A stretch of DNA of 7,423 bases, taken from NCBI GenBank assembly GCA_030151135.1, contig JASLEQ010000015.1:1-7423 (forward strand), read 5' to 3'. Below the pieces are notes generated by a model. That model was given only the letters and a program-made list of their open reading frames with translations. It searched no databases and was not told the DNA's origin. Positions 1 to 7,000 of the stretch are shown in pieces (positions within the stretch are counted from its first letter, which is position 1; the number at the start of each line of letters is the position of its first letter). A program made the translations under genes and the position numbers. The stretch comes from Candidatus Sulfotelmatobacter sp. (GTDB lineage Bacteria > Acidobacteriota > Terriglobia > Terriglobales > SbA1).

Positions 1-239
1 GCTTCGGCGGCGTCGGCTTCGTCGAAGAGGCCTTGGCGTTGGAGGTTGCTGGGCTCGACGTAGTCTCGATCAACGATGCGGAGATAGCCGACGCCAGCCC
101 GGGCGAGCAGGGAAGCCAGGGTCGACCCGGTGGCGCCGCAGCCGACAATGGCAGCGCGGGCTTGCGCTAGTCGTGATTGCCCTTCGGCACCAATGCCGGC
201 GAACAGGATTTGCCGGGAGTACCGTTCTTCGAAACTCAC
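1..239 (-). CDS. ThiF/MoeB/HesA-family E1-like adenylyltransferase, N-terminal part (runs off left edge)
   Basis: Seen: an open minus-strand frame from GTG at 239-237 gives 79 residues before the window edge. It begins with an RYSRQILF segment (residues 6-13) and has a nucleotide-binding glycine loop GCGATGS (33-39). An acidic IVDRD strand end (55-59) follows, then SNLQRQ (64-69). Known: this order (RYxRQ, GxGxxG, D at the end of the second strand, NLxRQ with the Arg that contacts ATP) is the signature of the E1-like adenylation domain of MoeB, ThiF and HesA. These enzymes adenylate the C-terminal glycine of a ubiquitin-like sulfur carrier such as MoaD or ThiS in molybdopterin or thiamine synthesis. 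The GTG start is chosen because TGAGGT lies 4 bases upstream and the only nearby ATG (250-248) hits a stop after four codons. Which carrier is used cannot be told: the zinc-binding cysteines, catalytic Cys and any rhodanese domain lie outside the window. It is transcribed divergently from the Omp85 gene. Confidence 0.9.
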   Translation of the reverse strand, partial: MSFEERYSRQILFAGIGAEGQSRLAQARAAIVGCGATGSTLASLLARAGVGYLRIVDRDYVEPSNLQRQGLFDEADAAE

Positions 240-243
240 TGGG

Positions 244-249
244 ACCTCA
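244..249 (-). promoter_or_regulatory. Ribosome binding site of the ThiF-like gene
   Basis: On the minus strand TGAGGT precedes the GTG at 239 with a 4-base gap. It is the best Shine-Dalgarno match in the divergent region and decides the start of the ThiF-like gene. Confidence 0.55.
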
Positions 250-268
250 TGCTTCAGGTACAAGGATT

Positions 269-274
269 TATTAT
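269..274 (+). promoter_or_regulatory. Putative -10 element for the Omp85 operon
   Basis: TATTAT matches the -10 consensus at five of six positions and overlaps the minus-strand TATAAT in the same AT-rich core. A start near 281 would leave a leader of about 27 bases before GTG 308. No -35 match is seen at the usual distance. This is the only promoter-like sequence found upstream of the three-gene operon, but the operon promoter could also lie inside the ThiF-like gene. Confidence 0.25.
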
Positions 275-275
275 A
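270..275 (-). promoter_or_regulatory. Putative -10 element for the ThiF-like gene
   Basis: Read on the minus strand, 275-270 is a perfect TATAAT. A transcript starting about 7 bases downstream (near 263) would have a leader of about 24 bases with the TGAGGT ribosome site well placed. No good TTGACA-like -35 hexamer is seen 16-18 bases upstream and there is no extended TG motif, so this rests on the -10 alone. Confidence 0.35.
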
Positions 276-307
276 GGGGCCGGATTGATCCCATAGCTAA
301 AGTGCTG

Positions 308-3300
308 GTGCAATTGCGTTTCTGGTTCGGATGCGGAAAGTGGAAGACTGCTTCGCGATGGCTGCTCGCCATCGTGCTGAGTTCTGCCTGCCTTCGTGCC
401 GGGCTGGCGCAGGAAAAAGCAGCAGCCACGTCGGACCTCACGGGCAAGCGGATCGCCGCGATCAAATTCCAAGGTGCAGATCCCGCCAGCACCGATCCCC
501 TCACCGAGTATTTAAGCCTTAAGCCGGGCGATGAACTCGAAACTGCAAAAGTGAGCAGCAGCATCAAGGCGCTGTTCGCGACGGGCAAATACTCCAACAT
601 TCAGGCCGAGGCAGACGAGAACCCGGACGGGCAGGTGGTGCTCACCTTCACCGTCCAAGAAAAGTATTTCATTGGCGATGTCAGCCTGGATGGACTTCCG
701 AAAAAGGGTGCGCCGACACTGCGGCAGTTGCTCGACGCGACCAAGTTGCAGTTAGGCCGTCCTTATAGCGAAGCGGATGTAAAGCGCGCAGTCGATCAAA
801 TGACGGGTGTCATGGAGGACAACGGCTACTACACCTCCAACTTCACGTATGACCGTGAAGCACAGTCGCAGAGCCGTCAGATGAATATCCGGTTTCACCT
901 AAAACCGGGGCCGCTGGCGAATGTGGGCAAAGTCGAGGTTACGGGCGACTCGGGGTTCACCGCGCCTGAGGTAGAAGCGATTACCAAGATCAAGCCCGGG
1001 ACCAAGGTGGCTGAAGCGAAGACGACGCGTGCATTGGAGCGCCTGCGGAAGAAATACCAGAAGCGTGATCGATTAGAGGCGCAGGTTGCGCTGTCGCGGC
1101 GGAATTACCACGCCCAGACCAACACCGTAGATTACGTTTTCACCGTCTCGCGCGGACCGAAGGTGGATGTAGCGGTGGAAGGAGCAAAGCTGCGCCAGGG
1201 GTTGATCAAGCGATATATCCCTGTCTATGAAGAGAATGCTGCTGACGACGATCTATTGAACGAAGGTACCCGCAATCTGCGCGACTATTTCCAGAACCAG
1301 GGTTATTTCGACGTAAAGGTCAGTTATACGCGGAAGCGCAGCCCGAGCAATGACCAACTCAGCATTGTGTACAGCGTGGAACCGGGCGAGCGTCATAAGC
1401 TCGAAGCCGTAAAGATCGAAGGAAACAAGTATTTTCCGACGGACTCCATCCGCGAACGGCTGACGGTGCAGCCCGCGAGTTACCTGAATGTGTGGGGCAA
1501 GTTCAGCCAGACGATGCTGACACGCGATGTGCAGTCGATCACCGCGCTTTATAAGACGAACGGCTTTCAGGATGCCACTGTGAAGTCAGTGGTGGACGAC
1601 GACTATCTTGGGCGGACGGGAGTGATACGCGTGGTCTTCCAGATCAACGAAGGGCAGCAATCGCGCGTGCACAGCCTGACGATCCTCGGCAACCTGGCGA
1701 TTCCAACCGATCAACTGAGTTCGCAGCTCGCCCTGGCCGACGGACAACCCTATTCCGACTACTCCGTCTCCAGTGACCGCGACGCGATCGTGAGTTACTA
1801 CTACAACCGCGGATTCCCCAGCATGGATATGCAGGTGACCGCCGTTCCGTTTGACGGCGACAAGCATTCCATGGACGTGACCTACAGCATTCGCGAGGGA
1901 AGCCGGGTATTCGTGGACAGGGTCTACGTTTCCGGTTTGCATTTCACTCGCGCCAGTGTGGTGCAGAACCAAATGCATATTCACGACGGCGATCCACTGA
2001 GCCAGGTCGACATGCTCGACACGCAGCGGCGCCTGTACGATCTCGGATTGTTCAGCGAAGTGAATCTTGCCGTGCAGAACCCGGATGGCGCGGCAGATCG
2101 CAAGAACGTGCTCTTCCAGGTCTCGGAAGCCAAGCGCTACACCTTTACTTACGGCTTGGGCTTCGAAGTCTCGACCGGCAGTGGACCAGAGGGTACGGCC
2201 AGCAGCGGTTCAAAGACGCTGACGCCCGAAGGTCCGACAGGATGGAGCCCGCGCGTATCGTTCGAAGTCACGCGCCTGAACTTCGGTGGTCGGGACCACA
2301 CGATCGTCCTGAAGGCTCGCTATGGACGTCTTGAGCAGCGAGGGCTGATCAGCTACGAAGCGCCGAGATTGTTTGCCAAGGAAAACTGGCGGCTGACGGT
2401 GAGCGGTTTCTTCGACAAGTCGGCCGATGTGCGTACCTTTACCGCCCAGAGACTGGAAGGTTCTGTACAGGCCGAGCAGGTGAAGAGCAAGACACTCACC
2501 ATCCTCTATCGCTACAGCTACCGCCGGGTGAATGTGGATCCGACGACCCTGGTCATCGACCCCAACCTCATCCCGCTGTATTCGCGTCCGGCGCGGATCG
2601 GCATGCCGAGCATTACCTTTATTTACGACCGGCGGGATGATCCCATCGACGCACACAAAGGGATGTACACCACGGCCGACTTCGGCGTAGCGGGAAGCTT
2701 CTTCGGTTCAGAGTCGAATTTCGGGCGTGTGCTGCTGCAGAATTCCAGCTACTACCAGTTTGGCGCGAAGAAATACGTGTTTGCCCGGTCGACCCGGCTG
2801 GGCATCGAGTCGCCCTTCAACAACTCGCAAATCGTTCCCCTTCCAGAGCGGTTCTATGCGGGCGGCGGCAACTCACTGCGGGGCTTCTCGATTAACCAGG
2901 CGGGTCCTCGTGACCAGCTGACGGGGTTCCCGATCGGCGGAAATGCGCTTTTCGAGAACAACCTGGAGCTCCGGCTGCCCCCACCGACCCTGCCTTATGT
3001 GCAGGACAATCTGAGCTTCGAGGTGTTCCACGACATGGGCAATGTTTTTGACACCACTAGCCACTTATTCAAGGGGATCTTCCGGCTGCACCAAGCTTCA
3101 ATTGCCGCCTGCTCGGCTCCGGGAACCCAGGTTCCATGCAACTATAACTACCTGGAACAAGCTATTGGCGTGGGAATTCGGTACCATACTCCTGTCGGGC
3201 CTGTGCGGTTTGACATTGGATATGCCCTGAACCCCGCCCGGTATCCCATTCTCGAGACGAACCAAGAGCAATCGACGCAGCGAGTGAACGTCTTCTTCAG

Positions 3301-3319
3301 TATCGGCCAGACATTTTGA
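308..3319 (+). CDS. BamA/TamA-family (Omp85) outer-membrane assembly protein with about seven POTRA domains
   Basis: Role by family: an outer-membrane beta-barrel insertase with a periplasmic POTRA arm. Seen, numbering from GTG 308 (1003 residues): a signal peptide with basic start (K11, K13, R17), hydrophobic WLLAIVLSSACLRAGL and likely cleavage after A34. Seven repeats with POTRA character follow at about 48-119, 120-201, 202-283, 284-361, 362-449, 450-532 and 533-609, most showing a Y/F-x-x-G-Y/F type turn such as NGYY, QGYF, NGFQ and RGFP. A barrel of about 394 residues follows, with YDRRDDP at 773-779, the lid-loop motif LRGF at 857-860 (VRGF in E. coli BamA), and a beta-signal ending VNVFFSIGQTF. 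E. coli BamA is 810 residues with five POTRAs and TamA has three, so this protein is long. The start is uncertain: the frame is open from GTG 173, but that extension is antisense to the ThiF-like gene and would bury the signal peptide. GTG 302 and TTG 314 are alternatives, and none has a good ribosome site. The neighbouring TamB-like gene favours a TAM-like role; BamA identity is not excluded, so no symbol is given. Confidence 0.93.
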   Translation: MQLRFWFGCGKWKTASRWLLAIVLSSACLRAGLAQEKAAATSDLTGKRIAAIKFQGADPASTDPLTEYLSLKPGDELETAKVSSSIKALFATGKYSNIQAEADENPDGQVVLTFTVQEKYFIGDVSLDGLPKKGAPTLRQLLDATKLQLGRPYSEADVKRAVDQMTGVMEDNGYYTSNFTYDREAQSQSRQMNIRFHLKPGPLANVGKVEVTGDSGFTAPEVEAITKIKPGTKVAEAKTTRALERLRKKYQKRDRLEAQVALSRRNYHAQTNTVDYVFTVSRGPKVDVAVEGAKLRQGLIKRYIPVYEENAADDDLLNEGTRNLRDYFQNQGYFDVKVSYTRKRSPSNDQLSIVYSVEPGERHKLEAVKIEGNKYFPTDSIRERLTVQPASYLNVWGKFSQTMLTRDVQSITALYKTNGFQDATVKSVVDDDYLGRTGVIRVVFQINEGQQSRVHSLTILGNLAIPTDQLSSQLALADGQPYSDYSVSSDRDAIVSYYYNRGFPSMDMQVTAVPFDGDKHSMDVTYSIREGSRVFVDRVYVSGLHFTRASVVQNQMHIHDGDPLSQVDMLDTQRRLYDLGLFSEVNLAVQNPDGAADRKNVLFQVSEAKRYTFTYGLGFEVSTGSGPEGTASSGSKTLTPEGPTGWSPRVSFEVTRLNFGGRDHTIVLKARYGRLEQRGLISYEAPRLFAKENWRLTVSGFFDKSADVRTFTAQRLEGSVQAEQVKSKTLTILYRYSYRRVNVDPTTLVIDPNLIPLYSRPARIGMPSITFIYDRRDDPIDAHKGMYTTADFGVAGSFFGSESNFGRVLLQNSSYYQFGAKKYVFARSTRLGIESPFNNSQIVPLPERFYAGGGNSLRGFSINQAGPRDQLTGFPIGGNALFENNLELRLPPPTLPYVQDNLSFEVFHDMGNVFDTTSHLFKGIFRLHQASIAACSAPGTQVPCNYNYLEQAIGVGIRYHTPVGPVRFDIGYALNPARYPILETNQEQSTQRVNVFFSIGQTF

Positions 3320-4026
3320 TGCGAACGATTTTCAAGATCGGATTGTTGTTGCTGGCGATGAGCCCATTCGGATTCGCCGGCGAAATCATCGACCGCCTGG
3401 TTGCGTCGGTGGACAACGTTCCGATCCTGCAGAGTGACTGGGACAATGCGGTGTCGTTCGAGGCGCTGCAGCAGGGAAGAAGCGCAGCATCCTTCAAGCC
3501 GGAGGAGCGCCGCGCAGTGCTGGAACGTCTGGTGGATCAGCAACTCTTGCGTTTGCAGATGGGCGACGACAATATTGCTACCGCCGACGAGCGCGAGATC
3601 GACCAGGAGGTCGAGCGCATCCGCGCCATTTACCCGCAGGCGAAGGCAGACGAAGGATGGCAGAGGCTGCTGGCGCAGTGTGGCCTGGACGAAGCTTACG
3701 TCCGGCAGCGGGTCGCGCGCGAACTGCAGGTCATGCGCTTCGTGGATCTGCGCTTGCGCTCGGAGACGCGCATACCCCGCGAGGACGTCGAGGATTATTA
3801 CAAAGAGACGATGGTTCCGGCGGTGCGAAGCCGGGGAGCGAAAGAAGAGAGCCTGACGGACGCATACCCGCAGATCGAGGAGATCCTCCGGCAACAGCGG
3901 TTGGACGAGTTGTTGTCCACGTGGCTGCGAGACCTGCGCGACCACAGCGATATCCAATGGTTGGGGGTAGAGGCGAGTTCGCCGTCGGAGAGCGCGATTG
4001 CCGTACCGGGCTCCGGGGGCGAATAA
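3319..4026 (+). CDS. Short SurA-type periplasmic chaperone lacking a PPIase domain
   Basis: Seen: 235 residues starting at ATG 3319, which shares its A with the TGA stop of the Omp85 gene (TGATG), so translational coupling is likely; no Shine-Dalgarno is obvious. A signal peptide (K6, then GLLLLAMSPFGFA, cleavage after A20) is followed by EIIDRLVASVDNVPIL (22-37), which matches the start of mature SurA-like proteins. Helix-rich charged sequence runs to about 163. Known: in SurA (E. coli, 428 residues) the N-terminal chaperone module is completed by a C-terminal helix, with two parvulin domains between. Here IPREDVEDYYKE (152-163), which in relatives leads into the parvulin domain, is followed within about 20 residues by the C-terminal helix IEEILRQQRLDELLSTWL (186-203). 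A parvulin fold needs about 90-100 residues and cannot fit. Inference: a holdase for beta-barrel or other clients of the adjacent Omp85/TamB pair, without isomerase activity. The tail after W214 is Ser/Gly-rich and probably disordered. The single mature cysteine is C121. Confidence 0.82.
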   Translation: MRTIFKIGLLLLAMSPFGFAGEIIDRLVASVDNVPILQSDWDNAVSFEALQQGRSAASFKPEERRAVLERLVDQQLLRLQMGDDNIATADEREIDQEVERIRAIYPQAKADEGWQRLLAQCGLDEAYVRQRVARELQVMRFVDLRLRSETRIPREDVEDYYKETMVPAVRSRGAKEESLTDAYPQIEEILRQQRLDELLSTWLRDLRDHSDIQWLGVEASSPSESAIAVPGSGGE

Positions 4027-4033
4027 ATCGAGC

Positions 4034-7000
4034 ATGGTTGAGGCGAGCCAGAAGTCTCCCAAGCACCGTACCCTGCGGCACTCGGTTTATGGCTTGCTGA
4101 TCCTCGGCGCCTTCGTTCTTCTCGGTTGGTATTTCACCAGCGCCGGATTCAAGGAAGTTGTTCGAACCCGTCTCGCTCGCGAAATCGAGGATGCCACCGG
4201 CGGACAGGTGGAAATCCGGCATATCGATTGGAACGTCGCAAGTCTGCAGGTCGCCATCGAGGGGGTGACCATCCATGGCCTGGAAGGCCCAACCGACGCG
4301 CCTCTCGCGCATATCGAACGCATCGACGCGAACATCCGCATCGTGTCACTCCTTGGTCGGGAGTGGACCTTTAATTCTCTGATCATCCAAAGGCCGCAAT
4401 TCCATCTCATCGTTTATCCCGACGGGCGGACCAACCAACCTACGCCTCGCGGTCACTTCAAGCGCGGCGTCTCGGTAAACACAATCGACCCTCTGTTCAA
4501 GGTCGCGATCCGCGACTTCGTGGTGAAGAACGGAGAGCTGCTCATCAATCAGCAGAGAACCGCGCTGCAAGTGAACGCGCAGGACATAACCGCGAATGTC
4601 GGTTATTTACGTAGTCCGGAGTGCTACGACGGGACAGTTTCCATCGGCAAGCTTGACCATACTTCGCCGCAATATCGCCCATTTTCCTCTACCGCTGACT
4701 TTGATTTTCGTCTCTTCCGCAATGCCGTGGTCGTGCGCTCCGCGCACGTCGCGTCGGAAGGCTCACAGCTTTCGTTCAGCGGAAGGCTGGACGAATTTTC
4801 ATCGCCGCACTTCGCCGCGAACTATCAACTGAGACTCGATTTGCGCCAAGTGGGTGCGATCATCCGCGATGTTTCGCTGCAGGCCGGCGTCTTGCAGTTC
4901 AGCGGGAATGTGCGGTCTAACGGAGAGGAAATTACTTCCGGCGGAACGTTACAGCTCACTAACGGAGCTTGGAGCTCGGCAGGTGTGCACGTCGCTTCGG
5001 TTGCAGGAACTGCGCTGTATCACCTTGACCAGGACCGGCTGGAGGTAAGCCGGATTGCCGCGAACGCGCTGGGCGGAACGATCGCCGGGCAGATGAACAT
5101 CCTGCACTGGAATGCGCCTCCACGAACGGAGCGCGAACTTCCGATAGCTGCAGGAAGGAGTTTGCACAGTTTTGCCGCGCGGGAGCAGAACGCAAAAGCG
5201 ACATTTACCCTGCGCGGTCTGGCCGTCGAAAAGATCGCCGCATTGTTTTCCACGCGGGAATTGCCGCTCCACGAGCTTCATGCTTCCGGCAACGCCGACG
5301 GAACTGCAGAGCTGACATGGGTCGGGTCCCCTCGTGCAGCACAGCTCAAGCTCGATGTTGAAGCCACGCCGGGGCCGGATGGCACCGATGCCATACCAGT
5401 CTCCGCGCATGTGCAGGGCGTCTACGACTTCCGGGGCAGAGAAATGCAGATCGCCCAAGGCGAGGTGCACAGCCCCCATAGTTCTCTAACGGCTGTGGGT
5501 CGATTCGGGTCAGAAACGCTCGATCTTTTGCTGACAGCCAACACCACGAAGATCCACGAATTCCAGCCGCTGCTTGCCGCCCATGAAGCGGAGCACTTGC
5601 CGGTAGAACTGCAGGGAGAAGGATCGTTCCAAGGGACTCTGCAGGGCCGTACGGCGACGCCAACGATTGCGGGACACCTGAAGCTCAGGGGATTCGACAC
5701 GGTTGTCCAGACGAACAACGTGCCGGCCGCGGAGCCTGAGTTGGTGAAAGTTTTGCGGAGAGGACGAAAGAAGTCCGCGACGCCACCGCCGCAGAACGCA
5801 GCGAAGCCGATACGCTTTTATTGGGATTCGTTCGAGGGCAATATCAGTTACGGACCTGACAATGGAGCGATTCGCGATGGCGTGCTGGTGAGCGGCAGCC
5901 AGCGCATCGAGTTGGCAGGCAGTGTGACTTTGCACAATGGCTCGTTTAGCGACGATTCGCTGCTCCACATGAGCGCGCGCACTCACAATGCTCGCGTAGA
6001 AGATGCGCAGAGATTGCTCGGGCTGAGCTATCCAGTGAGTGGGAGGTTCAATCTGGACATGGAAATGTCGGGCACGCGCGCAGATCCGCGCGGCCACGGA
6101 ACGCTCTCAATCTCGGAGGGCAACGCTTTTGGTGAGCCGCTCAATGCGCTTTCGACCAGGCTCGAGTTCAGCGGTCGCGAGGCAAAGTTCACGGATGTGA
6201 AGATCGTTTCTGGCGACGCGAAGGCGCAGGGGTCCGGATCGATTAACGTTTCCACCGAACAGTTTGAGTTCGCGGTGCAAGGATCCGGAATCGATCTTCT
6301 GCGTTTCCCGGTGCTGCAGACATCGAAGGTAAAGCTGACAGGTGTGGCCGACTTTTCGGGAAAGGGTGTCGGCACGCTCTCCGCGCCGGTAATCGACGGT
6401 CGCGTGCGCATCGCCAACATTTCTCTTGGCGGTAAACAGGAGGGCGATCTTGATATCCGTGCAACCACCGCCGGCGAGAACCTGAAGCTGACCGCCGAGT
6501 CGCATTTCGCGACAGCCACTTTGACCGGAGACGGAACAATTCACCTTCGCAACGAAATGAACTGCGATATCACGGCGAAGTTCGGGAACGTGGACCTGCA
6601 GCCGTTTCTCGTCGGGGTGGCACGGGGACATTCTTCCATCGACGGAAGCCTGCATCTATGGGGTCCTTTACGGAACCCGGATCGCCTCAACGCCCGGCTG
6701 GAGATTCCTCGTTACGAGTCGCAGGTGGAAACCGTGTTGTTGCACAACGCGGGCCCCATCATCGCTACTTACAGCGACGGTACGGCGACGCTGCAGTCCT
6801 TTCGGCTGGTGGGAGACGAAACCGACCTGACGTCCTCCGGCACTGCGAAATTCGCGGGCAACCAGGCCTTGCAGATGCGCGCCGACGGACAGTTGAATCT
6901 GAAACTCCTGCAGAGCTTCGATCCGGAGATTGTTTCGTATGGCGAGACAACCATCGGAGTACGGGTGGGAGGAACGATGGCGGATCCCGCGCTGCGCGGG

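Larger units (their letters stand above)
240..307. other. Divergent intergenic region between the ThiF-like gene and the Omp85 operon
   Basis: This is the only noncoding gap of any size in the window. It carries the ThiF ribosome site at its left side and a TTATTATA core at 268-275, flanked by GC-richer sequence. No clear operator palindrome, riboswitch or terminator was recognised in it. Confidence 0.6.

Noticed and set aside
371..403. Possible lipobox (SSAC) in the Omp85 signal peptide, suggesting a lipoprotein
   Set aside because: The residue three before the cysteine is Ser rather than Leu/Val/Ile. The cysteine lies inside the hydrophobic core, a good signal peptidase I site (AGLA before Gln) follows, and Omp85 barrels are not lipoproteins.
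4027..4033. Internal terminator or promoter between the SurA-like and TamB-like genes
   Set aside because: The gap is only seven bases with no hairpin followed by a T run and no -10/-35 pair, so the genes are read as one transcript.
3148..4062. Minus-strand open frame of 304 codons covering the whole SurA-like gene
   Set aside because: It is antisense to a gene with clear signal peptide, family motifs and operon spacing. Its translation is rich in Arg, Gln, Leu and His with no recognisable domain, and it crosses two gene junctions. It is a product of codon bias in GC-rich DNA.
3657..4100. Plus-strand alternative frame of 147 codons across the SurA/TamB junction
   Set aside because: The translation is Arg/Gly/Ala-rich low-information sequence in the wrong frame of both real genes, and it has no ribosome site.
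5510..6655. Several overlapping minus-strand frames of 98-195 codons
   Set aside because: Multiple antisense frames overlap one another as well as the TamB-like gene. This is expected from GC-rich codon use and not a sign of real genes.
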